From positions 62,001 through 126,000 of the forward strand of contig JALHSP010000062.1 of assembly GCA_022865305.1 (NCBI GenBank): a DNA stretch of 64,000 nt, in the 5' to 3' direction. The notes beneath the pieces were generated by a model. It had not been told where the DNA came from and did not search any database. It worked only from the letters and a program-made list of their open reading frames with translations. This stretch comes from Bacteroidales bacterium (GTDB lineage Bacteria; Bacteroidota; Bacteroidia; Bacteroidales; VadinHA17). How positions within the stretch are numbered: the first letter of the stretch is position 1; every line of letters starts with the position of its first letter. Shown here one piece after another: positions 1 through 7,763 of the stretch. The position numbers and the translations under genes are program-made.

Positions 1-277
1 AAACATCAGATTTTTTCCAGTCCTTGTCACAATGAATAAATGTATAATCAAAAGTTTCGGAGTTATCTCCGGGGAGATCAAAATGCAGGACCAGCTTTTC
101 ATCACTGTTTAGTTTGATTACAGGATAAGAAAGATTCCATCCCTCCTTATAAAGCTGAACTGTTTTGATCCTCTGATCGAATACTTGATTTGAGTAAACC
201 TCGGGATCGCTATCCCCCGAAAATACCGAGGTTAAAGGCAAAAAGAATGCATATAATGTGATTAAGTATCTGTACAT
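1..277 (-). CDS. Type IX secretion system plug-domain protein (DUF5103 family), N-terminal part
   Basis: Reading the minus strand from the ATG at 275-277 gives an open frame that runs off the left edge of the window (about 92 residues seen). It starts with a short hydrophobic signal peptide (MYRYLITLYAFFLPL) and continues with the phrases IKTVQLYKEGWNLSYPVI and FDYTFIHCDKDW, which are typical of the first domain of the DUF5103/T9SS-plug family. Members are about 400 residues, exported, and thought to occlude the SprA/Sov translocon when it is idle. The family is confined to Bacteroidota, which helps place the organism. Only the N-terminus is visible, so the rest of the domain structure cannot be checked. 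It is divergent from nqrA. Confidence 0.75.
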   Translation of the reverse strand, partial: MYRYLITLYAFFLPLTSVFSGDSDPEVYSNQVFDQRIKTVQLYKEGWNLSYPVIKLNSDEKLVLHFDLPGDNSETFDYTFIHCDKDWKKSDV

Positions 278-342
278 ATTAAGTAGTTTCGGGAAACAGT
301 TAACAAAAATAGTGCAAAATTGTAATATCATATTTAACATAT

Positions 343-375
343 TTTGCGAATTATAATCAGCTATTTATACTTTTG
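343..375 (+). promoter_or_regulatory. Bacteroidetes-type promoter for the nqr operon
   Basis: TTTG at 343-346 is followed after 21 bp by TACTTTTG at 368-375. This matches the primary sigma factor consensus of Bacteroidetes (TTTG, 19-21 bp, TAnnTTTG). Transcription would start near 380, giving a leader of about 58 nt before the nqrA ATG at 439. It is the best promoter match I found in the window. Confidence 0.7.
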
Positions 376-438
376 TATCCATTGTTAATTTATTAACAGA
401 ACTCTTTTCCTGAAGAATTATTATTAATTTCATTATAA

Positions 439-1791
439 ATGTTCAGATCAATTAAGTTGAGGAAGGGGCTTGATATCCGGTTAGGCGGTATTGCTGAAAA
501 GGTCCTTGCCGGAGAAGTCAATCCTGTTAAGTATGGCGTAAAACCGGTTGACTTCCCCGGACTGATCCCGAAACTGAATGTCAAACCCGGTGATAAAGTG
601 AAGGCAGGATCGCCTCTCTTTCACGATAAGATTCATCCTGAGATTTTATTTACGTCACCTGTCAGCGGAAGCGTGTCATCAATTGTAAGAGGTGATCGGC
701 GTAAATTACTTGAAATAGTGGTTGATAAGGAAGGTGATGATTACGTTGATTTTGGCAAGGCAGATCCGGAAAAACTAACCAGGGAAGAGATAAGGGAACA
801 TCTTCTCCTTTCAGGTCTCTGGCCTTCAGTCAGGCAACGACCCTATCATGTGATAGCAAATCCGCAGCAAGTGCCTAAATCGGTTTTTATTTCAGGTTTC
901 GACACTGCACCGCTTGCTCCTGATTATAACTTTATAATGGGAAACTCCTCAGTATCAGAATTCAGGCACGGAATAGCTTCTCTTTCAAAACTTACAGATG
1001 GTAAGATCCATCTTGTTCTGAATGGGCAGGGAACTGCATCAGAAGCATTTACTGAAACGCCCGGAGTGGAGATCTCATATTTTTCAGGCCCTCATCCCGC
1101 AGGAAATGTTGGAGTTCATATTCATCATCTCGATCCTGTTAATAAAGGTGAAAATGTCTGGTATGTGAATTTTCAGGATGTAATGGCGATAGGAAGGCTT
1201 TTTGAGAAAGGAGTTTATAATCATGAAAGAATAATTGCTTTAACAGGTTCAGAAGTGCTTAAGCCTCATTATTTTAAAATTCGTTCCGGAGCTTCAATCG
1301 CAACACTGGTAAAAGACAATGTAAAACATGGGCACCTCAGATATATTAGCGGGAACGTTTTAACAGGAACAAAGATCGATTCTGACGGTTACCTGGGATA
1401 TTATGATTCACAGGTCACGGTTATTCCTGAAGGAGATTACTATGAATTATTCGGATGGGCAGCGCCCGGTATTAATAAATATAGTTTTTCACGGACATTT
1501 GCATCCAGCCTGTTCCCCCAAAAGAGTTACAAACTTGATACGAATCTGCATGGAGGGGAAAGAGCTTTTGTAGTTACAGGTCAGTATGAAAAAGTTGTCC
1601 CGATGGATATTTATCCCATGCAGCTGTTTAAGGCTATCCTGGCCGGTGATATTGACATGATGGAAAATCTTGGTATCTATGAAGTTGCTGAAGAAGATTT
1701 TGCACTATGCGAATTTATTTGTCATTCCAAAATAGAAATTCAGTCAATTGTGAGAGAAGGCCTTGATCTGATGATAAAAGAGATGAGTTAG
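439..1791 (+). CDS. nqrA: Na+-translocating NADH:quinone reductase subunit A
   Basis: A 450-residue protein of the usual length for NqrA, the cytoplasmic subunit without covalent cofactor in the sodium-pumping NADH:ubiquinone/menaquinone oxidoreductase. The N-terminal segment (residues 1-100) is a biotinyl/barrel-sandwich-like fold with the motif LKVKPGDKVKAG-type lipoyl hairpin (here LNVKPGDKVKAGSPLFHDK) also found in RnfC. The C-terminal half resembles NqrA from Bacteroides (YDSQVTVIPEGDYYELFGW, FPQKSYKLDTNLHGGERAFV). It is the first gene of a six-gene operon in the order A-B-C-D-E-F, with small gaps between genes and a strong promoter upstream. No clear Shine-Dalgarno is present, as is common in this phylum. 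Confidence 0.96.
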   Translation: MFRSIKLRKGLDIRLGGIAEKVLAGEVNPVKYGVKPVDFPGLIPKLNVKPGDKVKAGSPLFHDKIHPEILFTSPVSGSVSSIVRGDRRKLLEIVVDKEGDDYVDFGKADPEKLTREEIREHLLLSGLWPSVRQRPYHVIANPQQVPKSVFISGFDTAPLAPDYNFIMGNSSVSEFRHGIASLSKLTDGKIHLVLNGQGTASEAFTETPGVEISYFSGPHPAGNVGVHIHHLDPVNKGENVWYVNFQDVMAIGRLFEKGVYNHERIIALTGSEVLKPHYFKIRSGASIATLVKDNVKHGHLRYISGNVLTGTKIDSDGYLGYYDSQVTVIPEGDYYELFGWAAPGINKYSFSRTFASSLFPQKSYKLDTNLHGGERAFVVTGQYEKVVPMDIYPMQLFKAILAGDIDMMENLGIYEVAEEDFALCEFICHSKIEIQSIVREGLDLMIKEMS

Positions 1792-1813
1792 TAAATTGAG
1801 ACAATAGAAAATA

Positions 1814-2980
1814 ATGAACTCCTTAAGAAAGAAATTAGATAAACTAAAGCCCCATTTTACGGAAGGGGGGAGGTTCTCAAAATTGCGTTCAGTTTTTGAA
1901 GGATTCGAGTCTTTTATATTTGTACCCGACAAAGTAACTTTTAAAGGATCGCATATAAGAGACAGTATTGATCTTAAACGGACAATGACTGTCGTTCTGA
2001 TTGCCTTGCTCCCTGCACTTCTGTTCGGCTCTTATAATACCGGATTGCAGCACTTCAGGTCAGTTGGTATAGAAGCTACTATTTTACAGTCTTTCTGGTT
2101 CGGTTTCCTGAGAATACTTCCGCTGATAGTTGTAAGCTATGTTGTCGGATTAGGGATAGAGTTTATTGCTGCCCAGATCCGTGGTCATGAAATAAATGAG
2201 GGATTTCTTGTCACAGGGCTTCTTATTCCTCTGATAATGCCTGTTGATATTCCATTGTGGATGCTGGCTCTGGCCACTGCATTCTCAGTAATTCTGGGTA
2301 AGGAGGTCTTTGGAGGGACAGGGATGAATGTTTTTAATCCGGCTCTTCTCGCACGGGCATTCCTTTTCTTCAGCTACCCTGCATGGATGACAGGAGATAA
2401 AGTATGGACGGAAGGATTGACAGCAGGGCAAAATATTGTTGATGGATTTTCAGGCGCCACCCCCTTGTCATTATGTGCAGCCGGCGAAACGGCTAAGCTC
2501 CCTTCGTTCATGGAGATGTTTATTGGTACAATCCCGGGTTCGGTAGGAGAGACCTCCGCCCTTGCAATACTTATAGGTGCCCTGATCCTGATTGTAACAG
2601 GTATCGGAAGCTGGAAAATTATTGTAAGTGTCTTTGCCGGCGGCCTTGGAATGGGCCTCCTGCTCAACCTGATTTCTGCAAACTCATACATGGAGTTGCC
2701 ATTCTATTATCATTTTGTTATGGGCGGATTTGCTTTCGGAGCTGTATTTATGGCAACAGATCCGGTTACTGCCTCGCAGACTGAAACAGGGAAATGGATA
2801 TATGGTTTTTTAATCGGGGTTTTATCAATTCTGATCAGAGTTCTTAATCCAGCTTATCCCGAGGGTGTAATGCTTGCGATTCTTTTAATGAACGTTTTTG
2901 CTCCTCTGATAGATTATTATGTTGTTCAGTCAAGTATCAAGAAAAGGCTTAAACGAGCTAAAATTGCAATTAATACATAG
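1814..2980 (+). CDS. nqrB: Na+-translocating NADH:quinone reductase subunit B
   Basis: A 388-residue integral membrane subunit with about ten hydrophobic helices, related to RnfD. NqrB carries a covalently bound FMN attached to a threonine in an SGAT motif, plus the sodium channel and quinone site. The motif is present here as GFSGATPLS with the acceptor at Thr216. The attachment is made by ApbE, encoded at 6328-7344. The end GYLI-type helix and the loop MATDPVTASQTETGKWIYG are family hallmarks. It lies 22 bp after nqrA and 6 bp before nqrC. The start is the ATG at 1814; no better alternative is visible. Confidence 0.97.
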   Translation: MNSLRKKLDKLKPHFTEGGRFSKLRSVFEGFESFIFVPDKVTFKGSHIRDSIDLKRTMTVVLIALLPALLFGSYNTGLQHFRSVGIEATILQSFWFGFLRILPLIVVSYVVGLGIEFIAAQIRGHEINEGFLVTGLLIPLIMPVDIPLWMLALATAFSVILGKEVFGGTGMNVFNPALLARAFLFFSYPAWMTGDKVWTEGLTAGQNIVDGFSGATPLSLCAAGETAKLPSFMEMFIGTIPGSVGETSALAILIGALILIVTGIGSWKIIVSVFAGGLGMGLLLNLISANSYMELPFYYHFVMGGFAFGAVFMATDPVTASQTETGKWIYGFLIGVLSILIRVLNPAYPEGVMLAILLMNVFAPLIDYYVVQSSIKKRLKRAKIAINT

Positions 2981-2986
2981 TGTAAA

Positions 2987-3688
2987 ATGAAGAATTTCAG
3001 CAACAGATATATATTTATCTTTTCATCAGTTATGGTGATTGCTGTGGCAACTTTACTGTCGCTAGCTGCCACGTTACTTCAGCCAGCCCAGGAAAAAAAC
3101 CTGGAGATTGAAAAGAAAAAAAGCATGCTCGAGTCAATAGGAGTACCTGCAACCCGTGATAATACCGAAGAGCTTTACGATAAGTATATAAAAGAAAGTT
3201 TTGTTCTTAATTCAAAAGGTGAACCGGTTGAAGGTGTTGAGGCCTTTACAGTGGTTTTAAGAAACGAACAGAAAAAACCGCTTGACCAGCAATATCTGCC
3301 TGTTTTCAGAGCCACACCCGATGATGGTGAAAAAGTAATAATACTTCCGGTAGAAGGTAAAGGGCTCTGGGGTCCTATTTATGGGTATGTCTCATTAAAG
3401 GCTGACCTGAATACTATTTATGGTGTCACCTTTGATCATAAAGGTGAGACACCCGGCCTGGGAGCTGAGATAAACACAACTCCGTTCGAGAGTATGTTCA
3501 ATGGGAAGCGACTGTTTGATAATGGGGAATTTGTCTCAGTTCATGTTCTTAAAGGAGGAGTCAGTCCTAATGACATTCATGGTGTTGACGCCATATCAGG
3601 CGGGACAATAACAAGTAAAGGCCTGGAAAAGATGCTTTTCGATTGTATACAAAAATATAATGATTATTTCTTAAAAAACAGAAATTAA
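2987..3688 (+). CDS. nqrC: Na+-translocating NADH:quinone reductase subunit C
   Basis: A 233-residue protein with one N-terminal membrane helix (about residues 7-30) and a periplasmic FMN-binding domain. The covalent FMN site reads DAISGGTITSKG, with the acceptor at Thr207; the second alanine of the textbook SGAT motif is glycine here. The preceding phrase GETPGLGAEI matches the family. NqrC passes electrons from the iron site in NqrD/E to the FMN of NqrB. The gene starts 6 bp after nqrB and is followed 3 bp later by nqrD, so the operon is tightly packed. Confidence 0.96.
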   Translation: MKNFSNRYIFIFSSVMVIAVATLLSLAATLLQPAQEKNLEIEKKKSMLESIGVPATRDNTEELYDKYIKESFVLNSKGEPVEGVEAFTVVLRNEQKKPLDQQYLPVFRATPDDGEKVIILPVEGKGLWGPIYGYVSLKADLNTIYGVTFDHKGETPGLGAEINTTPFESMFNGKRLFDNGEFVSVHVLKGGVSPNDIHGVDAISGGTITSKGLEKMLFDCIQKYNDYFLKNRN

Positions 3689-3691
3689 CGT

Positions 3692-4345
3692 ATGAATAAT
3701 CAGGAAAAAGAGCCAATGTTCTCGGCTAAAAATTTAAAACTCTTTACTGCCCCACTCGGTAAAGAGAACCCAATTACAGTCCAGGTTCTGGGCATATGTT
3801 CAGCCCTGGCTGTTACCGTAAAGCTCAAACCTGCAATAGTCATGGCATTATCAGTAATGATAGTAACCGCTGTTTCGAATTTGGTGATTGCAGCCATTCG
3901 CCAGTATATTCCTGACAGGATCAGGATAATAGTACAGCTTGTCGTCATTGCAACAATGGTAATACTTGTTGATCAGTTTCTTAAGGCTTATGTCTTTGAT
4001 GTCAGCAAACAGCTTTCTGTTTTTGTAGGACTTATCATAACAAACTGCATCCTTATGGGCCGTCTCGAAGCTTTTGCTATGGGTAATAAGCCATGGCCAT
4101 CCTTTATCGACGGGCTGGGGAATGGTGCAGGATATGGAATGATACTTGTTATTGTGGCATTCTTCCGCGAATTTCTGGGATCAGGAACAATTTACGGCTA
4201 TCCCGTAATGCAAAAGCTTGGTGTCTATTCTGCCGGATATGAGAATAACGGTATGATCATTCTTCCCCCTATGGCCCTGATTTTTGTCGGACTGATAATC
4301 TGGCTTCAGAGAAGCAGAAATAAGAGCCTGATTGAAAATAAATAG
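3692..4345 (+). CDS. nqrD: Na+-translocating NADH:quinone reductase subunit D
   Basis: A 217-residue subunit with six membrane helices, homologous to RnfE and to its partner NqrE. In the known enzyme two cysteines of NqrD and two of NqrE hold an intramembrane iron centre. They are kept here as Cys36 (LGICSALA) and Cys119 (ITNCILMGR). Their spacing of 83 residues equals that in Vibrio NqrD. The N-terminus is somewhat extended (MNNQEKEPMFSAKNLKLF). It lies in the operon 3 bp after nqrC and 11 bp before nqrE. Confidence 0.96.
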   Translation: MNNQEKEPMFSAKNLKLFTAPLGKENPITVQVLGICSALAVTVKLKPAIVMALSVMIVTAVSNLVIAAIRQYIPDRIRIIVQLVVIATMVILVDQFLKAYVFDVSKQLSVFVGLIITNCILMGRLEAFAMGNKPWPSFIDGLGNGAGYGMILVIVAFFREFLGSGTIYGYPVMQKLGVYSAGYENNGMIILPPMALIFVGLIIWLQRSRNKSLIENK

Positions 4346-4356
4346 AATAAAGCACT

Positions 4357-4974
4357 ATGGAAAACCTTCTGAATATATTCATAAAGTCGATTTTTGTCGA
4401 TAACATGATTTTTGCATTCTTCCTGGGGATGTGTTCATTTCTGGCTGTATCAAAGACTGTTAAAACATCAATCGGTCTTGGAATTGCCGTAGTTTTTGTA
4501 CTACTGATCACAATACCTGTAAATTTCATGGTAGAAAAGTATGTGTTAAAAAAGGGAGCATTGATTTGGCTTGGTGAGGGATTTGCAGATGTCGATCTGA
4601 GCTTTCTGACTTTTATGGTTTTCATAGCTGTAATTGCAGCTATAGTTCAGCTTGTTGAAATGGTCATTGAAAAATTCAGCCCGGCATTATATAATTCACT
4701 GGGAATCTTTCTTCCGCTGATCGCGGTAAACTGTGCAATTCTTGGAGCAGCGCTTTTTATGCAGGAAAGAGAATACGAAAATGTTATTGAAGCCACTGTA
4801 TTCGGAGTCGGTTCAGGAATAGGTTGGATGTTTGCAATTGTCAGTTTAGCTGCAATAAGGGAAAAATTACGCTACAGCAATGTGCCTGATCCCCTGAAAG
4901 GTCTGGGTATTACATTCATTCTAACCGGACTTATGGCAATAGCATTTATGGGATTTATGGGAATTAAACTATAA
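4357..4974 (+). CDS. nqrE: Na+-translocating NADH:quinone reductase subunit E
   Basis: A 205-residue, six-helix membrane subunit, the inverted-topology partner of NqrD. The iron-ligand cysteines are Cys26 ([10 protein letters not shown]) and Cys126 ([10 protein letters not shown]). The loop between helices 2 and 3 is several residues longer than in the Vibrio protein ([21 protein letters not shown] region, residues 61-81), which explains the wider cysteine spacing. The end [22 protein letters not shown] is typical of the family. The gene starts 11 bp after nqrD and is followed by nqrF after 16 bp. Confidence 0.96.
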   Translation: MENLLNIFIKSIFVDNMIFAFFLGMCSFLAVSKTVKTSIGLGIAVVFVLLITIPVNFMVEKYVLKKGALIWLGEGFADVDLSFLTFMVFIAVIAAIVQLVEMVIEKFSPALYNSLGIFLPLIAVNCAILGAALFMQEREYENVIEATVFGVGSGIGWMFAIVSLAAIREKLRYSNVPDPLKGLGITFILTGLMAIAFMGFMGIKL

Positions 4975-4990
4975 TCGAAATTATTGTATC

Positions 4991-6244
4991 ATGGTTTTAG
5001 CGGTCACTACTTTAGGCACATTATTATACAGCATTATTGTCTTTCTTCTTATTATTCTTTTGCTTGTGATCATGCTCCTGTATGCCAGGGATAGGCTTTC
5101 ACCCAAGGGTGATGTAACTCTGCATATAAATGATAGGGACATTGTTGTTTCACCCGGTTCAAATCTTCTGACCACACTCTCCGGAAATGCTATTTTCCTG
5201 CCTTCAGCCTGCGGAGGTGGCGGTACCTGTGGTATGTGCAAATGTCAGATCCTGGAAGGTGGCGGGTCAATCCTGCCAACCGAAACAGGATTCTTTACCC
5301 GTAAGGAGCAGCATGACCACTGGAGACTCGGCTGTCAGGTCAAAATCCGAGAACCTCTTAAAATAAAAGTCCCGGATTCAGTGCTTGGAATAAAGAAATG
5401 GCAATGTGAAGTTGTGTCCAACAAGAATGTCGCCACATTTATCAAGGAGCTTGTCGTCATACTTCCTGATGGAGAAGAGATGAAATTTGAACCCGGAGAA
5501 TATATTCAGATAGATGTCCCGAAATATATGGCCTCGTTTAAAGATTTTGTTATTGAAGATGAGTACAGGAACGACTGGGACAGTTATAAAATGTGGGATT
5601 TAAGTATTAAGAACACTTCTGAAACTTTCCGCGCTTATTCCATGGCCAATTATCCTGCAGAAAAAAATATTATAAAGCTGAATATCAGGATAGCAACACC
5701 ACCATGGGATAATAATAAAAAGCAATATATAAATGTACCTCCCGGAATTTGTTCTTCTTTTATTTTCTCAAGAAAACCCGGTGATAAAGTAATGATATCG
5801 GGCCCCTATGGTGAGTTCCATATAAAAAGTACAAACAGTGAGATGGTCTATATCGGTGGCGGCGCAGGAATGGCCCCTTTAAGATCTCATATCTTCCATC
5901 TTTTCCATACCCTGAAGACCAACAGGAAGGTATCATACTGGTATGGTGCGCGTTCACTTAGTGAGGTCTTTTATGAAGATGAATTCAGGGCGATTGAAAA
6001 GCAATTCACAAATTTCAAATTTAACATTGCCCTTTCCGCGCCATTGCCGGAGGATAAATGGAACGGATTACAGGGTAATATTCACCAGGTGCTGCTCGAT
6101 AACTACCTGAACAAACATGATGAACCTGAAGATATTGAATACTATTTCTGCGGTCCTCCTTTGATGAATAATGCAGTAATTAATATGCTTTATGATCTTG
6201 GCATTCCGGATGAGAACATCTCGTTTGACGATTTTGGCATCTAG
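4991..6244 (+). CDS. nqrF: Na+-translocating NADH:quinone reductase subunit F
   Basis: A 417-residue entry subunit that oxidises NADH. It has one N-terminal membrane helix (residues 10-31), a plant-type ferredoxin domain with [2Fe-2S] ligands Cys74, Cys80, Cys83 and Cys115 (spacing 6, 3, 32 as in Vibrio NqrF), and a ferredoxin-reductase-like FAD/NAD domain. The FAD motif is RAYSMAN at 214-220, the nucleotide-binding loop is [12 protein letters not shown], and the C-terminus holds [13 protein letters not shown] and ends DDFGI. All catalytic landmarks are present. It is the last gene of the nqrABCDEF operon and is followed by a small palindrome and apbE. Confidence 0.97.
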   Translation: MVLAVTTLGTLLYSIIVFLLIILLLVIMLLYARDRLSPKGDVTLHINDRDIVVSPGSNLLTTLSGNAIFLPSACGGGGTCGMCKCQILEGGGSILPTETGFFTRKEQHDHWRLGCQVKIREPLKIKVPDSVLGIKKWQCEVVSNKNVATFIKELVVILPDGEEMKFEPGEYIQIDVPKYMASFKDFVIEDEYRNDWDSYKMWDLSIKNTSETFRAYSMANYPAEKNIIKLNIRIATPPWDNNKKQYINVPPGICSSFIFSRKPGDKVMISGPYGEFHIKSTNSEMVYIGGGAGMAPLRSHIFHLFHTLKTNRKVSYWYGARSLSEVFYEDEFRAIEKQFTNFKFNIALSAPLPEDKWNGLQGNIHQVLLDNYLNKHDEPEDIEYYFCGPPLMNNAVINMLYDLGIPDENISFDDFGI

Positions 6245-6260
6245 ACATAAATAAATAATT

Positions 6261-6282
6261 ACCGTCGGCTGAAGCCGACGGT
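6261..6282. repeat. Perfect 22-bp palindrome between nqrF and apbE
   Basis: The arms ACCGTCGGCT (6261-6270) and AGCCGACGGT (6273-6282) are exact inverse complements separated by GA. As RNA they would form a nine-pair GC-rich stem with a UGAA tetraloop. No run of T follows on either strand, so a classical intrinsic terminator is unlikely. It may be a REP-like element or an mRNA processing/stability hairpin separating the nqr operon from apbE. Confidence 0.7.
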
Positions 6283-6327
6283 AAAACATCTTACATTGAC
6301 AATAAAGTTTGTAAACCTTATAAATAA

Positions 6328-7344
6328 ATGAATAGCAAATTATTAACCTTACTTATTATTCTGCTGATATTTTTTTCCTCATGTAAGGAAAAACCTGTTT
6401 ATTCAAACTTTACCGGATTTGCACAGGGTACAACCTATAGTATGGTTTTTGAAAATGCCGGGAAATTCAATCCCCCCGATTTACAGGCTGATGTTGAGAA
6501 GATTCTTCACGATTTCGACATGTCATTATCTCTTTACGAGGATTCTTCGGTACTTTCAAGAATAAACCGTAACGAAACATCAGTTCCTGATTCATTTTTT
6601 TCAGAGGTTTTTATCAAATCAAAAGAGATATCGCAATTAACCGCTGGTGCATTCGATGTAACAGTGGGTTCTCTTGTAAAAGCGTGGGGTTTTGGACCTG
6701 ATGCCCGGAAAAACTTCACCGAATCAAAACGCGACAGCCTGCTGAAACTGGTCGGTATGGAGAAAGTAGAACTCAGAAACGGTATCTTAATTAAATCTGA
6801 TCCCCGGATCAGTCTCGATTTCAATGCTATTGCCCAGGGTTACTCTGTCGATATATTAAGCCGTTATTTTGACGATCTGGGCATTAATAACTACCTGGTT
6901 GAGATTGGCGGTGAAGTGAGAGTCAAAGGCGATAAAAGCGGTGCTATGTGGAAAATTGGCATTGACAAACCTGTTGACAATAGCCTGATTCCCGGAAACG
7001 ATCTTCAGGCGATTATTAAGCTGAAAGACCGGTCGCTTGCTACCTCAGGTAATTACAGGAAATTTTATGTTGAAAACGGTATCAAATACTCTCATACCAT
7101 CGATCCAAAAACTGGATATCCTGCTAAAAATCAGCTGTTAAGTGCAACAATAGTTGCGGACGATTGTGCAATTGCTGACGGAATCGCTACAGCCTGCATG
7201 GTAATGGGGAAAGAGAAATCAATCGAATTTATGGATCTTCATCCGGAATTTGAAGCCTACCTGATCTATTCAGATGATACCGGGAATTTCAAAACATGGA
7301 CTTCGGAAAAGCTGAAGGAATATATTTCTGAATCTGAGAATTAA
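6328..7344 (+). CDS. apbE: FAD:protein FMN transferase (ApbE lipoprotein)
   Basis: A 338-residue ApbE-family enzyme, which splits FAD and attaches FMN to threonine of the (S/D)GA(T/S) motif in NqrB, NqrC and RnfG proteins. It begins with a lipoprotein signal whose lipobox ends at Cys19 (FFSSC), as usual for Bacteroidetes ApbE. Family landmarks are present in order: GAFDVTVGSLVKAWGFGP, DFNAIAQGYSVD, YLVEIGGEVRVKG, LATSGNYRKF, HTIDPKTGYP and CAIADGIATACMVMG, which include the Mg2+/FAD-binding aspartate near the C-terminus. Its place straight after nqrF indicates that NqrB Thr216 and NqrC Thr207 are its substrates. The gap of 83 bp holds a palindrome, so it may also have its own promoter. Confidence 0.95.
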   Translation: MNSKLLTLLIILLIFFSSCKEKPVYSNFTGFAQGTTYSMVFENAGKFNPPDLQADVEKILHDFDMSLSLYEDSSVLSRINRNETSVPDSFFSEVFIKSKEISQLTAGAFDVTVGSLVKAWGFGPDARKNFTESKRDSLLKLVGMEKVELRNGILIKSDPRISLDFNAIAQGYSVDILSRYFDDLGINNYLVEIGGEVRVKGDKSGAMWKIGIDKPVDNSLIPGNDLQAIIKLKDRSLATSGNYRKFYVENGIKYSHTIDPKTGYPAKNQLLSATIVADDCAIADGIATACMVMGKEKSIEFMDLHPEFEAYLIYSDDTGNFKTWTSEKLKEYISESEN

Positions 7345-7374
7345 ATCCACCCCTTGCCTCCGGTCGCCCGCATC

Positions 7375-7602
7375 CTATAATTTTCTGGCACCACAAGTCA
7401 GACACTCCTCAAAATCATCTGACGGATTACAACCAATATCTGTATCCCGGGCACAGGTTATTCCACGCTTCTGCATTTCTTTGTTCCGGCCGACATGGGT
7501 CTCAGGAAATCTCCCGCGAGCTTTGATGAGCATACTGATTCCCAATCCTGCAAGAGAGATGACCACAATTACCGCACTTATAATCAACAGTTTTAAAAAC
7601 AT
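7375..7602 (-). CDS. Small four-cysteine membrane protein, candidate NqrM-type maturation factor
   Basis: A 75-residue protein with a single N-terminal membrane helix (residues 3-26), a basic stop (KARGR) and a short tail with Cys50, Cys58, Cys67 and Cys70 (ITCARDTDIGC, FEECLTCG). The conserved-looking phrase FPETHVGRNKEMQKRGITC is shared with small Bacteroidetes proteins I recall near nqr or respiratory genes. NqrM of proteobacteria is also a tiny one-helix protein with clustered cysteines and is needed to load iron between NqrD and NqrE. Position next to nqrABCDEF-apbE suggests the same job, but this is inference and sequence similarity to NqrM itself is weak. It is convergent with apbE. 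A perfect -7 box (TATCTTTG on the minus strand) lies at 7671-7678. Confidence 0.6.
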   Translation of the reverse strand: MFLKLLIISAVIVVISLAGLGISMLIKARGRFPETHVGRNKEMQKRGITCARDTDIGCNPSDDFEECLTCGARKL

Positions 7603-7670
7603 GTCAGCATTTCTTGATTAAATTACACAACTTTACAGTAAATAAGTCTTAAAATCAATTATTCAGATTT

Positions 7671-7678
7671 CAAAGATA
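7671..7678 (-). promoter_or_regulatory. -7 box for the four-cysteine protein gene
   Basis: The minus strand reads TATCTTTG, an exact TAnnTTTG match, about 70 nt upstream of the start at 7602. No TTTG is found at the expected 19-21 bp spacing, so the -33 element is weak. Confidence 0.4.
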
Positions 7679-7763
7679 ATTATCATTTATTCAGTTTTAA
7701 TTAAACAACAGGTCTTTTAATTTGTTTACCATTTCAGATAAAAATCCAAACTTTCAGAAAGAG

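Noticed and set aside
6261-6282. Intrinsic terminator after nqrF
   Set aside because: A good stem, but neither strand has a T run after it; kept as a palindrome instead.
7722-7763. TTG start of the E1 gene at 7722
   Set aside because: An ATG at 7764 with a purine-rich upstream sequence is more plausible, and TTG starts are rare here.
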